A stretch of 64,000 nt of DNA from AP-15 sp963716115 (GTDB lineage: Bacteria > Pseudomonadota > Alphaproteobacteria > ATCC43930 > CGMCC-115725): positions 120,885-184,884 of the forward strand of contig CAVQSZ010000009.1 of the NCBI GenBank assembly GCA_963716115.1, given 5' to 3'. A program made the position numbers and the translations under genes. How positions within the stretch are numbered: position 1 is the stretch's first letter; each line of letters opens with the position of its first letter. Positions 16,656-25,713 of this stretch are shown here, one piece after another. The notes beneath the pieces were generated by a model that had not been told where the DNA came from, searched no databases, and saw only the letters and a program-made list of their open reading frames with translations.

Positions 16656-17793
16656 CTATTCCTTGGCGATCTCGCGGGCGATGACGAGGCGCTGGATGTC
16701 GCTGGTTCCTTCGTAAATCTGGCAGACGCGGACGTCGCGCCAGATCCGCTCGACCGGGAAGCCCTCGACATAGCCGTAGCCGCCATGGATCTGGATCGCG
16801 TCGGAGGCGACCCGCTCGGCCATCTCGGAGGCGAACAATTTGGCCATCGCCGCCTCTTTCATACAAGGCTCGCCGGCGTCGCGCCGCGCCGCCGCGTCGA
16901 GCACGAGGCCGCGCGCCGCCGCGATCTGCGTCGCCATGTCGGCGAGGCGGAAGGCCACCGCCTGGTGCTCGATGATTTTCGCGCCGAAGGCCTCGCGCTC
17001 GCGGGCGTAGGCGAGGGCGGCCTCGTAAGCGGCCCGCGCCATGCCGACCGACTGCGCGGCGACGCCGATGCGCCCGCCTTCGAGGTTCGAGAGCGCGATC
17101 TTGTAGCCCTCGCCCTCGGCCCCCAGCATCAGATCGGGGGTCAGCTCGAGGTCCTCGAAGACCAGCTGGGCGGTGTCGGAGGCGCGCTGGCCGAGCTTCT
17201 TCTCGACCCCGGCGATCCGAAAGCCGGGACTGTCGGTCGGAACCAGAAAGGCGCTGATCCCCTTGCCGCCGCGCTCCGGGTCGGTCACCGCGAAGACGAT
17301 CGCAACCTGCGCCTGGCTGCCGGTGGTGATGAACTGCTTGGTCCCGTTCAAGCACCCAGCGATTGCCGCGGCGCCGCGCCCGGGTCCTGATCGCCGCGGC
17401 GTCGGAGCCGGCCTGCGGCTCGGTCAGGCAGAAGCAGGCGAGCATCTCGCCCTTGGCCATCGGCGCGAGGAAACGCCGCTTCTGCTCTTCCGAGCCGTAT
17501 TGCAAAACCGGCATGCAGCCGACCGAGTTCTGCACCGAGAGGATCGTCGAGACGGCCCCTTCGCCGGCCGCGATCTCCTCGATCACCAGCGCATAGCCGA
17601 CATGGTCGGCGCCGGCCCCGCCGTATTCCTCGGGCACAAGCATGCCCATAAAGCCGAGCCGGCCGAGCTCCTCGACCGCGTCGGCCGGAAACCGCGCCTC
17701 GCGGTCGCGCTCGGCGGCAAACGGCGCCAGCTGCGTGCGGGCAAAGTCGCGGGCGACATCGCGCAGCATCCGCTGCTCGTCGGTCAGCTTCAT
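16656..17793 (-). CDS. Acyl-CoA dehydrogenase, one frame break
   Basis: The 5' part (17793 to about 17350) gives MKLTDEQRMLRDVARDFART, LVPEEYGGAGAD and CFCLTEPQAGSDA. The 3' part gives NGTKQFITTGSQA, through LEGGRIGVAAQSVGMARAAY and IQIHGGYGYVEGFPVERIWR. The break is an extra base in the codon before NGTK. The repaired product is about 379 residues, full length for the family. The Glu expected for short-chain dehydrogenases is seen in YEGTSDIQR. FAD-linked first step of fatty or branched acyl-CoA oxidation; chain specificity not assigned. Confidence 0.85.
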
Positions 17794-18065
17794 TCAGTTG
17801 CCTTGTCGGCCCGCGAGAGCATCCGGCCGCCCTTCCGTCGCTGTCGGCGACAAACGCCGGCGCGCCAACTTCAAGTCGTAACGGCTCTGAAGGTTCATCC
17901 AGAATTCCGCGGACGTGCCGAAATAGAGGCCCAGCCTCAGGGCCGTGTCGGCGGTGGTTCGCCGCCGGTTGTCGCCAAGCGGCTCTGAAAGAGGGAGTGC
18001 TCCGCCAGGAACTCTTCCTTCAGCATCTCGCCCGGAGTGACTGCAGCAAATTCAGCTTCGCTCAT
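17794..18065 (-). pseudogene. HigA-type antitoxin remnant
   Basis: Begins MSEAEFAAVTPGEMLKEEFL, the N-terminal signature of HigA (XRE) antidotes, and resumes in another frame as TADTALRLGLYFGTSAEFWM then NLQSRYDLKLA, the HigA C-terminal signature. The segment in between, which should hold the recognition helix, is missing. No HigB toxin gene is adjacent. Ends one base from the acyl-CoA dehydrogenase start. Confidence 0.65.
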
Positions 18066-18163
18066 CCGGTCTCACCATATGGTCGACGCTGCTGTCAGTG
18101 GTAATCCACGATTCGGCCGCGCCACCAGAGGACCCACCTGATTGCAAGTTTTGGTAAAGCATC

Positions 18164-18463
18164 TCAGCCTCGCTTCCGTTCACTCCGATGATGCTCCACA
18201 TACTCCCGTAAGGCACGGTTGATATTGGTTTGGTAGCCGACGCCCGTAGGGGTCCGCGATTTGAACCACTCGATCACGTCGGCATCGATCCGCAATGTGA
18301 TCTGCCGCTTCACCGGCCGATAGAGCACCCCCCGATGCGCTCCCGACCAGTCGTCGACCTCCGGCATTTCGCGGGTATCGATCTCTTCTTCGGGCAGCGC
18401 GGCCAGAACATCCAGCTCGGCTTGCCGCTCCGCGGTGAGCGGTTTAGAACGTCCCTTCCGCAT
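18164..18463 (-). CDS. brnA: BrnA-type antitoxin
   Basis: 99 residues from the ATG at 18463, overlapping the end of brnT by 20 bases. A polar N-terminus binds toxin in the family; the C-terminal half (RQITLRIDADVIEWFKSRTP, then GYQTNINRALREYV) is a ribbon-helix-helix DNA-binding fold. Together with brnT it forms a type II toxin-antitoxin pair in the usual toxin-first order, probably autoregulated. Confidence 0.82.
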   Translation of the reverse strand: MRKGRSKPLTAERQAELDVLAALPEEEIDTREMPEVDDWSGAHRGVLYRPVKRQITLRIDADVIEWFKSRTPTGVGYQTNINRALREYVEHHRSERKRG

Positions 18464-18740
18464 AGGCCCTCCGCTCATGTCTCGTCGCTTTGCGTGCGCT
18501 GATGATGCGCCCAACTTCTTCGCCGGTCACATCCTCCTCCGGCCAAGTATGGACCACGAACAATACGACATCACTCTGCGTGCTGGGGGCCCCGATAGTC
18601 CGCCAGCGCTCCTCGTCCGGGAAGGGATCGCGGAGCGTCACCGCCAGCGGGTCGTCGAAAACGAGCGCAGCGATCTCGAACGACACCTTGTGATCACGCC
18701 GGTTGACGCGGTTTTTCTCCGGGTCCCATATCCAGCGCAA
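18444..18740 (-). CDS. brnT: BrnT-type ribonuclease toxin
   Basis: 98 residues, standard BrnT length. WDPEKNRVNRRDHKVSFEIA and VFDDPLA match the family start, and IISARKATRHERRAY the conserved C-terminal end with the Arg/His cluster. The toxin is an RNA-cutting RelE-fold protein neutralised by BrnA. The frame is intact, so the module may be active. Confidence 0.85.
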   Translation of the reverse strand: MRWIWDPEKNRVNRRDHKVSFEIAALVFDDPLAVTLRDPFPDEERWRTIGAPSTQSDVVLFVVHTWPEEDVTGEEVGRIISARKATRHERRAYAEGTF

Positions 18741-18832
18741 GGCCGCACCTTGATGGCACTACAAGTATGTAGCTACAAACTGATCCTCGGTCAAGTCCCG
18801 CGTCCGATGAAGGCTGGTAGAGCACGGAAACC

Positions 18833-19802
18833 TCATTCGATGACCTCGTCGGCGCGGGCGAGGATCGCGGGCGGGATCGTCAGGCCGAGCCCCTTTGCGG
18901 TCTTCAGGTTGACGGTCAGATCGAATTTGCGCGGCGGCTCGATCGGCATCGCGGCCGGCTCGGCGCCTTTGAGGAGCTTGTCGACAAAGCCCGCGGCGCG
19001 GCCGAACAGGTCGCCGTAATCGGCAGAAAACGACATCAATCCCCCGTCGACCGGAAAGACGCGGAAGGAATAGACGGCGGGCAGCCGGGATGCCGCGGCG
19101 AGCGCGACGATCCGGGCGCGCTTGGCGGGGCCGAGCGGGCCGGACGCGAGGTAGACGGCCTCGGAGCGTTCGCCGCGCAGGCGCGCGAAGGCGAGATCGA
19201 GGCCGGTCCCGGTCGTCGCCTGGAGCATCGCCGCCTCGATCCCCATCTCTCTGGCGCGGCGGCGGATATCCTGCAGCTTCTGCTCGAGCCCGGGATCCTC
19301 CCTGACGATCACCCGAGCCGGCGCAGGCCGGGGACCAGCTCCTGCAGCAGCTGCAGCCGCGTCGCGATCACCTCGGAGGAGGTCAGAGAGAGTCCCGTGG
19401 CGTTGCCGCCGGGCTGCGCCAGGCTGTCGGCAACGCCGATCGCCACGGGATCGTCGACGCCGACCAGGACGATCGGAACCGTCACCCTCGCGCGCCTCGC
19501 GGCGAGCGTAGCCGGCGTCCCGGCGGTGACGAGGACAGCGGCGCCGGCGCCGATCAGCTCCTCGACGATCGCCGGCAGCCGCTCGGCCCGCTCCTCGGCC
19601 CAGCGGTCGAGAACCGCGATGTTGCCGCCGTCGGTCCAGCCGAGCGCAGAGAGATGGTTGCGGAACGCATCGAGGAGGCTCTGGTTCTCCTGCGGCGACC
19701 CCGCGTGGATAAGGCCGATATACGGCGTCTCGACCGCGGCCGAGGCCGGGTTCCCGGCCATTGCCGAGGCGGCGCAACCAGCAGCAGATCGCGCCGCCTC
19801 AT
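18833..19802 (-). CDS. ABC transporter substrate-binding protein (PF04392 type), two frame breaks
   Basis: MRRRDLLLV starts at 19802; TPYIGLIHAGSPQENQSLLD, LVGVDDPVAIGVADSLAQPG and GNATGLSLTSSEV follow in a second frame. After about 19310 the coding shifts again to PGLEQKLQDIRRRAREMGIE and ends PPAILARADEVIE. The repaired product is about 320 residues, a periplasmic binding protein of the type near orphan or TrpXYZ-like importers. Its ATG overlaps the stop of the related copy upstream. No ABC ATPase or permease gene is adjacent. Confidence 0.7.
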
Positions 19803-20787
19803 TCGATGACCTCGTCGGCGCGGGCAAGGATCGATGGCGGGATCTTCAGGCCGAGCGCCTTCGCGGTTTCAGGTTGACGACCAATTCGAATGTCGTCGGC
19901 TGCTCGACCGGCAGATCGGCGGGTTTCGCACCTTTGAGGATCTTATCGACAAAGACGGCAAGCCGCCTGTGAATCGCGGAATAATTCACTCCATAACAGA
20001 GCAGCACCCCCGCCTCGACCCAGCCGGCGGTCCTGTGCCGCGCCGGGCAGGCGATGGCGCAAAGCGAGCGCGGCGATGTCGTCGCGCATCTCGTTGGTTC
20101 TCGGTTCGGAGAGCACGAAATAGGCATCTGCACCGGCTTCCGTCATCTCGTCAAAGCGCTGCGGCAGGTCTCGAGCGGTGCCGACGGCAACTGGAAGCAG
20201 CGAGACGCCCAAGAGCGCGGCGGCGCTTTCGAGCTCCGTCATCTGCTGCGCGTGAAACGAGCTATCCGGCTGCAGCAGCACGGCGATTTTGCTTACCCGC
20301 GGCACGGCCTCCTTCAACAGTTGAAGCTGCTTCGCAACCAGGTCCGGCCCCATGGTCGAGAGGCCGGTCACGTTGCCGCCCGGCCGCGCCAAGCTGGCGA
20401 CGAGGCCGATACGTGGGTCGCGCCGCAGACGTCACGATCGGGATCGTCGAAGTTGCCTGGCGGGCTGCGCGGGCGGCGGAGCGGGCCGAAGGCGACGATG
20501 ACGTCGACTTTATGCCGCAGCCAATTCGGCGGCATCCGCCGCCAGCCGCGCCGGATCGCCATCGGCAAAGCGATCCTCGATCGAGAATGTTCTTGCCCTC
20601 GATCCAGCCGAGCGAGCGCATACCCTCGCGGAATTCGCCTCCGGCCAATCTGCCGGTCACCGTCTCCGCCGAGCCCTGAATGAGCAACCCCACACGCGGC
20701 ACCCGCGAAACCTGCTGTGCCGCTGCCCCGCGGGCGGCGGGTGCCGCGGCAAGAATCATCGCGGCAGAGGGTGACGAGCCGCCTCAT
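19799..20787 (-). pseudogene. Second, more damaged copy of the ABC substrate-binding gene
   Basis: Starts MRRLV at 20787, then fragments in different frames: VSRVPRVGLLIQGSAETVTG, RLAGGEFREGMRSLGWIEGK, ARPGGNVTGLSTMGPDLVAK, PRVSKIAVLLQPDSSFHA, and VDKILKGAKPADLPVEQPTT. It ends with the same ILARADEVIE tail as its neighbour. At least four breaks are needed. The two copies are diverged paralogues rather than a recent duplication. Confidence 0.65.
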
Positions 20788-20798
20788 GTCGGTCCTCT

Positions 20799-21188
20799 TC
20801 ACGGCGCGCTCCGACCGCGGCGCGCGGTCACCTCGATCTCGATCTTCATGCGGGGATCGACGAGACCGCAGAACACTGCCGTCGCGGCCGGCCGGATCGC
20901 GCCGAAAACCTCGCCCAGCACCGGCACGATCGTCGGCCAATCGGCAGGGTTCGGGACGTAATAGCGGACCCGCACGACATCGGCGAGCGCCGCGCCCGCC
21001 TCGGCCAGTGCCTTCTCGATGTTGCGCAACGCTTGGCGCGCCTGCTCCGCCGGGTCGTCGGCGATCGTCATTTGCGCGTAGTCGAACCCGGTGGTGCCGG
21101 CGACGAAGACCCACTCGCCGTCGACGACGGCGCGGCTGTACCCGCCCTCGGCCTCGAACGGCGAGCCGGAGGAGATCAGCCGGCGCAT
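20799..21188 (-). CDS. RidA family protein
   Basis: 129 residues, standard length for the trimeric RidA fold. FVAGTTGFD, QARQALRNIEKAL and VVRVRYYVPNPADW are the usual blocks; the Arg in VRVRYYV aligns with the residue that binds imine carboxylates in active RidA proteins. It probably deaminates reactive enamines in the cytoplasm, but many Rid subfamilies have other roles. It ends 11 bases upstream of the broken ABC gene start. Confidence 0.85.
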   Translation of the reverse strand: MRRLISSGSPFEAEGGYSRAVVDGEWVFVAGTTGFDYAQMTIADDPAEQARQALRNIEKALAEAGAALADVVRVRYYVPNPADWPTIVPVLGEVFGAIRPAATAVFCGLVDPRMKIEIEVTARRGRSAP

Positions 21189-21210
21189 GGCGGCAGCCCC
21201 TTACCTCGCC

Positions 21211-21264
21211 TTCCCGGCGAAGGCCGGGACCCATGGCGGAAATGGGCACCGGCTTTCGCCGGTG
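21211..21264. repeat. Pair of family B hairpins
   Basis: TCCCGGC-GAAG-GCCGGGA at about 21212-21229 and CACCGGC-TTTC-GCCGGTG at 21247-21264. Stem sequences differ but pairing and the four-base loop are kept. They lie between the ridA-like and isovaleryl-CoA dehydrogenase genes. Confidence 0.7.
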
Positions 21265-21302
21265 TGGCGAGATGCTGGTGGGGGTGATCAGACCGGCGCA
21301 TC

Positions 21303-22476
21303 TCAAGCGGTCTCTTGGAAGATTTCGCGGCCGATCAGCATACGCCTTATCTCCGAGGTGCCGGCGCCGATCTCGTAGAGCTTGGCGTCGCGCAACAGGC
21401 GCCCGGTCGGGAAGTCGTTGATGTAGCCGTTGCCGCCGAGGATCTGGATCGCGTCGAGCGCGATCGCCGTCGCCTTCTCGGCGGCGTAGAGGATGGCGCC
21501 GGCGGCGTCCTTGCGCGTCGTCCGGCCGCGGTCGCAGGCCCGCGCCACGGCGTAGACATAGGATTTGCAGGCGTTCATCGCCGTGTACATGTCGGCGACC
21601 TTGCCCTGGATCAGCTGAAACTCGCCGATCGGCTGGCCGAACTGGCTGCGGTCGTGGATATAGGGGATCACCACGTCGAGGCAGGCCTGCATGATCCCGA
21701 GCGGGCCGGCGGCCAGGACCGCGCGCTCGTAGTCGAGGCCGCTCATCAGGACATGCACGCCCTCGTCGACCGCGCCGAGCACGTTCTCGGCCGGCGCCTC
21801 GCAATCCTCGAACACCAGCTCCGAGGTCGGCGACCCGCGCATCCCCAATTTGTCGAGCTTCTGCGCCGGGCGGAACCCCTTGAACCCCTTCTCGATCAGA
21901 AAGGCGGTGATGCCGCGCGAGCCGGCGTCGGGCCGGGTCTTGGCGTAGACGACGAGCGTGTCGGCGTAATGGCCGTTGGTGATCCACATCTTGCTGCCGT
22001 TGAGGACGTACCGGTCGCCCTTCCGGTCGGCGCGCAGCCGCATCGAGACCACGTCGGAGCCGGCCCCGGGCTCGCTCATCGCCAGCGCGCCGACATGCTC
22101 GCCCGAGATCAGCTTCGGCAGGTATTTCCGCTTTTGCGCCTCGCTGCCGTTGCGCCGGATCTGGTTGACGCAGAGGTTCGAATGGGCGCCGTAGGAGAGC
22201 CCGACCGAGGCCGAGCCGCGGCTGACCTCCTCCATCGCCACGCAATGGGCGAGATAGCCCATGCCGGCGCCGCCGTATTCCTCCTCGACGGTGACGCCGT
22301 GCAGCCCCAGCGCCCCCATCTGCGGCCACAACTCGATCGGGAAGCGGTCGGTGCGGTCGATCTCGGCGGCGATGCGGCGCGATCTTGTCCTCGGCGAAAT
22401 CGCGCACCGTCGCCCGCAGCATGTCGATCTCGGGGCCGAGATCGAAATCGAGGGTCGAGAGCCGCGTGTTCTGCAT
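21303..22476 (-). CDS. ivd: Isovaleryl-CoA dehydrogenase, one frame break near the start
   Basis: Start MQNTRLSTLDFDLG at 22476 (another ATG at 22488). The frame breaks by one extra C near 22380, between AEDKIAP and AEIDRTDRFP, then runs to the end. Family features: VTVEEEYGGAGMGYLAHCVA, ALAMSEPGAGSDV, and LDYERAVLAAGPLGIMQACL, whose Glu sits at the isovaleryl-type catalytic position. Product about 390 residues. It oxidises isovaleryl-CoA in leucine breakdown. No methylcrotonyl-CoA carboxylase is adjacent, though a propionyl-CoA carboxylase lies 28 kb away. Confidence 0.87.
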
Positions 22477-22512
22477 GACGACGACCATGTTGTCGAGGAT
22501 GACTATGTCATC

Positions 22513-22587
22513 GAGATTGCTTCGCTGCGCTCGCAATGACGCACACCGAGGTCGTCATTGCGAGGAGCACCGCGACGAAGCAATCTC
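22513..22587. repeat. Inverted pair of GTCATTGCGAG...GCAATCTC elements (family A)
   Basis: GAGATTGC...GCAATGAC at 22513-22540 faces GTCATTGCGAGG...GCAATCTC at 22554-22587. Together they form a long imperfect hairpin between the dehydrogenase and the tRNA gene. The same element occurs at 43613-43700. This is a common alphaproteobacterial intergenic repeat. Confidence 0.65.
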
Positions 22588-22614
22588 GGCCAAGCGTGTC
22601 GGCGGCCCGCGCCC

Positions 22615-22701
22615 TGGTGCGGTCGAGAAGACTCGAACTTCCACGGAGTTTCCCCCACAGCGACCTCAACGCTGCGCGTCTACCAATTCCGCCACGACCG
22701 C
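22615..22701 (-). tRNA. tRNA-Leu, anticodon GAG
   Basis: 87 bases including an encoded CCA. The acceptor arms GCGGTCG and CGACCGC pair. D-loop GGAATTGGTAGACGC, anticodon stem-loop CAGCG-TTGAGGT-CGCTG (anticodon GAG), a long variable arm typical of class II leucine tRNAs, and TTCGAGT in the T-arm. It reads CUC and CUU. No integrase gene is adjacent. Confidence 0.95.
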
Positions 22702-22751
22702 ACGCCAGGGGCCGGGGTGATTAGCAAATCCGGCCCCCCATATCAAGGCAG

Positions 22752-23432
22752 ATGGACCTGGACATAAGCACTGGGGCGGCCGGGATCGAGTGGCGGGCGA
22801 GCGCGGCGCCGGTCGGTTACGCGGCTGCGGTCGACGCGATGGAGGGCCGCGTCGCGGCGATCCGCGCCGGCACGGCGCCCGAGCTCGTATGGCTCCTCGA
22901 GCACCCGCCGCTCTACACCGCCGGGACCAGCGCGCGCGACGAAGAATTGCTCGACCCGCATCGCCTGCCGGTCCACCCGACCGGCCGCGGCGGGCGGTAC
23001 ACCTATCACGGGCCGGGGCAGCGGGTGGCCTACGTCATGCTCGACCTCGCCCGCCGCCGTGAGGATGTGCACTGCTACGTCCACCATCTCGAGGAATGGG
23101 CGATCCGGGCGCTGGCGCATTTCGGCGTCACGGGCGAGCGCCGCCAGGGCCGCATCGGCATCTGGGTCGCCCAGGACGGGCGCGAGGACAAGATCGCGGC
23201 GATCGGCGTGCGGGTGCGGCGCTGGGTCACCTATCACGGCATGGCGCTCAACATCGACCCCGACCTCGACCAGTACCGCGGCATCGTCCCCTGCGGCATC
23301 GCCCCGGGGATTTCCGGGCACGGCGTCACCTCGCTCGCGGCGCTCGGCGCGGCGGCGACGATGGCGGATGTCGACCGGGTGTTGCGCCAGACGTTCGACG
23401 AGGTCTTCGCCGGGGCCCCCGGCTGCCGATGA
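22752..23432 (+). CDS. lipB: Lipoyl(octanoyl) transferase
   Basis: 226 residues. RGGRYTYHGPGQRVAYVMLD is the family signature, EDKIAAIGVRV carries the conserved Lys, and GIVPCGIAPGISGHGVTSL carries the catalytic Cys. It moves octanoyl from acyl-carrier protein to lipoyl domains of the 2-oxoacid dehydrogenases and the glycine cleavage system. First of four genes joined by four-base overlaps (lipB-rarA-rluC-atp12), so one operon. Confidence 0.95.
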   Translation: MDLDISTGAAGIEWRASAAPVGYAAAVDAMEGRVAAIRAGTAPELVWLLEHPPLYTAGTSARDEELLDPHRLPVHPTGRGGRYTYHGPGQRVAYVMLDLARRREDVHCYVHHLEEWAIRALAHFGVTGERRQGRIGIWVAQDGREDKIAAIGVRVRRWVTYHGMALNIDPDLDQYRGIVPCGIAPGISGHGVTSLAALGAAATMADVDRVLRQTFDEVFAGAPGCR

Positions 23433-24730
23433 GCACGTTGTTCGAGAGCCAGGCGCCGCAGCCGCTGGCCGACCGGCTGCGCCCCAACCGCCTCGCCGAT
23501 ATCGTCGGCCAGGACCATCTCCTCGGGGCCGAGGGGCCGATCGGGCGGATGATGGCGAGCCGGCGGCTCGCCTCGATGATCCTGTGGGGGCCGCCGGGCT
23601 GCGGCAAGACCACGATCGCGCGGCTTCTGGCGCACGGGACCGAGCTTGCCTTCGAGCCGCTGTCGGCGGTCTTTTCCGGGGTCGCCGATCTGCGCAAGGT
23701 GTTCGATGCGGCCAGGAAGCGCCGCGAGATGGGCGGCGGCACGCTTCTCTTCGTCGACGAGATCCACCGCTTCAACCGCGCCCAGCAGGACGCCTTTCTG
23801 CCGGTCGTCGAGGACGGCACCGTGATCCTGGTCGGCGCCACCACCGAGAACCCGTCCTTCGAGCTGATCGGCGCGCTGTTGTCGCGCGCCCAGGTGCTGG
23901 TGCTGCGCCGGCTCGACGACGACGACCTCGAAACCCTGCTGCGGCGCGCCGAGCAGCATCTGCGGCAAAACCTGCCGCTGACCGACGACGCCCGCGCCGC
24001 GCTGCGGGCGATGGCCGACGGCGACGGCCGGTTCCTCCTCAACATGGTCGAGGAGATCGCGCGCCTGCCGAAGGGCGGCGCCCTCGACCCGCGCGAATTG
24101 GCCCGGCTCGTGCAGCGCCGCGCGCCGCTCTACGACAAGGCGCAGGAGGGCCACTACAATCTGATCAGCGCCCTGCACAAATCATTGCGCGGCTCGGATG
24201 CGGACGCCGCGCTTTACTGGCTGGCGCGGATGCTGGCGGGCGGCGAGGACCCGGTCTACATCCTGCGTCGCCTGACCCGCGCGGCGGTCGAGGATATCGG
24301 CCTCGCCGATCCGCAGGCCGTCGTCCAGGCGCTCGCCGCCTGGGACGCCTACGACCGGCTGGGCTCGCCCGAGGGCGAGCTCGCGATCGCCCAGTGCGTG
24401 ATCTATCTGGCGACCGCGCCCAAATCGAACGCCGCCTACGCGGCCTTCGGCGAGGCGCGGCGGATGGCCGCCGAGACCGGCTCCCTGATGCCGCCGATGC
24501 ACATCCTGAACGCGCCGACGCGGCTGATGCGCGACCTCGGCTACGGCCGGGGCTATGTCTACGACCACGGTTCCGAGGAGGGGTTTTCCGGCCAGAATTA
24601 TTTTCCGGACGGGACCGAGCGCCGCAGCTTCTATCGCCCGAGCGAGCGCGGCTTCGAGCGCGAGGTCAAAAAGCGGCTCGACTATTGGGACAAATTGCGC
24701 CGGCGCGCCGCCGCGGGGGATCGGGCATGA
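23429..24730 (+). CDS. rarA: Replication-associated recombination protein A (AAA+ ATPase)
   Basis: 433 residues from an ATG overlapping the lipB stop. RPNRLADIVGQDHLL, Walker A GPPGCGKTT, Walker B LLFVDEIHRF, sensor region GATTENPSFE, and the C-terminal MgsA-type domain with YLATAPKSNAAYAAFGEARR. It acts on stalled replication forks with SSB and RecA. The arrangement with a pseudouridine synthase and ATP12 downstream is common in alphaproteobacteria. Intact frame. Confidence 0.95.
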   Translation: MSTLFESQAPQPLADRLRPNRLADIVGQDHLLGAEGPIGRMMASRRLASMILWGPPGCGKTTIARLLAHGTELAFEPLSAVFSGVADLRKVFDAARKRREMGGGTLLFVDEIHRFNRAQQDAFLPVVEDGTVILVGATTENPSFELIGALLSRAQVLVLRRLDDDDLETLLRRAEQHLRQNLPLTDDARAALRAMADGDGRFLLNMVEEIARLPKGGALDPRELARLVQRRAPLYDKAQEGHYNLISALHKSLRGSDADAALYWLARMLAGGEDPVYILRRLTRAAVEDIGLADPQAVVQALAAWDAYDRLGSPEGELAIAQCVIYLATAPKSNAAYAAFGEARRMAAETGSLMPPMHILNAPTRLMRDLGYGRGYVYDHGSEEGFSGQNYFPDGTERRSFYRPSERGFEREVKKRLDYWDKLRRRAAAGDRA

Positions 24731-25713
24731 GCGAGGCCGGCGAGACCGTGACGATCGCCGGCGAGGACGGCATCCTTCGCCTCGACCGCTGGTTCAGGCG
24801 CCATTACCCGGCGCTCTCCCACGGCAGGCTCGAAAAGCTGCTGCGCACCGGCCGGATTCGGGTCGACGGCAAGCGCGCCCGCGCCGGCGACCGGGTGACG
24901 CCGGGCCAGGCGATCCGGTTGCCGCCGCTCGACGCCGACGCCGGCCCGCCGAGGGTCGCGCGCGGCGTGCCGCCGGCGGACGAGGCGATGCTGCAAGCCG
25001 CGGTCCTGCACCGCGACGAGGCGGTCATTGTGCTGAACAAGCCTCCGGGCCTCGCGGTTCAGGGCGGCAGCGGCACCGAGCGGCATCTCGACGGGCTCCT
25101 GGACGCGCTGCGCTTTGGCGGCGCTGAGCGGCCGCGGCTCGTCCACCGGCTCGACCGCGACACCAGCGGGGTTCTGGTCATCGCCCGCACCGTCACGGCG
25201 GCGGCCTCGCTGACCCGGGCCTTTCGCGACAAGCGGACGCGCAAGATTTATTGGGCGGTCGTGGTCGGCGCGCCGAAGCCGCCGCAGGGCCGGATCGCGC
25301 TGGCGCTCGCCAAGCTCCCCGGCCGGGCCGGCGCGCGCGTCCGCCCCGACGCCGAAGAGGGCAAGCACGCGATCACCTTTTACCGGACGATCGACAGCGC
25401 CGGCGACCGGGCGAGCTGGCTCGCCCTGATGCCGGTCACCGGACGCACCCACCAGCTGCGCGCCCATTGCGCGGCGATCGGCGCGCCGATCCTCGGCGAC
25501 CCGAAATACGGGGCCGCGGCCTCGCACCTGGCCGGGGCGCCGGGGTCGCGGCGGCTGCATCTGCACGCCCGCGCGCTGGCGATCCCGCATCCGCGGGGCG
25601 GGGTGCTGCGGGTCACGGCGCCGCTGCCGGAGCATATGCGGCGGACCTGGGAGTTTTTCGGCTTTTCCGCCGATGCCGCGGACCCCTTCGCCGAGCTGGA
25701 CCTGCCGGCATGA
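24727..25713 (+). CDS. rluC: 23S rRNA-type RluA/RluC family pseudouridine synthase
   Basis: 328 residues: an S4 RNA-binding domain (YPALSHGRLEKLLRTGRIRV, residues about 27-75) then the RluA catalytic core, LNKPPGLAVQGG and VHRLDRDTSGVLV with the catalytic Asp, and MPVTGRTHQLRAH. RluC modifies positions 955, 2504 and 2580 in E. coli 23S rRNA; RluD is similar, so the exact site set is inferred. Start overlaps rarA stop by four bases. Confidence 0.88.
   Translation: MSEAGETVTIAGEDGILRLDRWFRRHYPALSHGRLEKLLRTGRIRVDGKRARAGDRVTPGQAIRLPPLDADAGPPRVARGVPPADEAMLQAAVLHRDEAVIVLNKPPGLAVQGGSGTERHLDGLLDALRFGGAERPRLVHRLDRDTSGVLVIARTVTAAASLTRAFRDKRTRKIYWAVVVGAPKPPQGRIALALAKLPGRAGARVRPDAEEGKHAITFYRTIDSAGDRASWLALMPVTGRTHQLRAHCAAIGAPILGDPKYGAAASHLAGAPGSRRLHLHARALAIPHPRGGVLRVTAPLPEHMRRTWEFFGFSADAADPFAELDLPA

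Noticed and set aside
22615..22701. tRNA-Leu as the attachment site of an island
   Set aside because: No integrase gene, no repeated 3' fragment of the tRNA, and the genes on both sides are ordinary.
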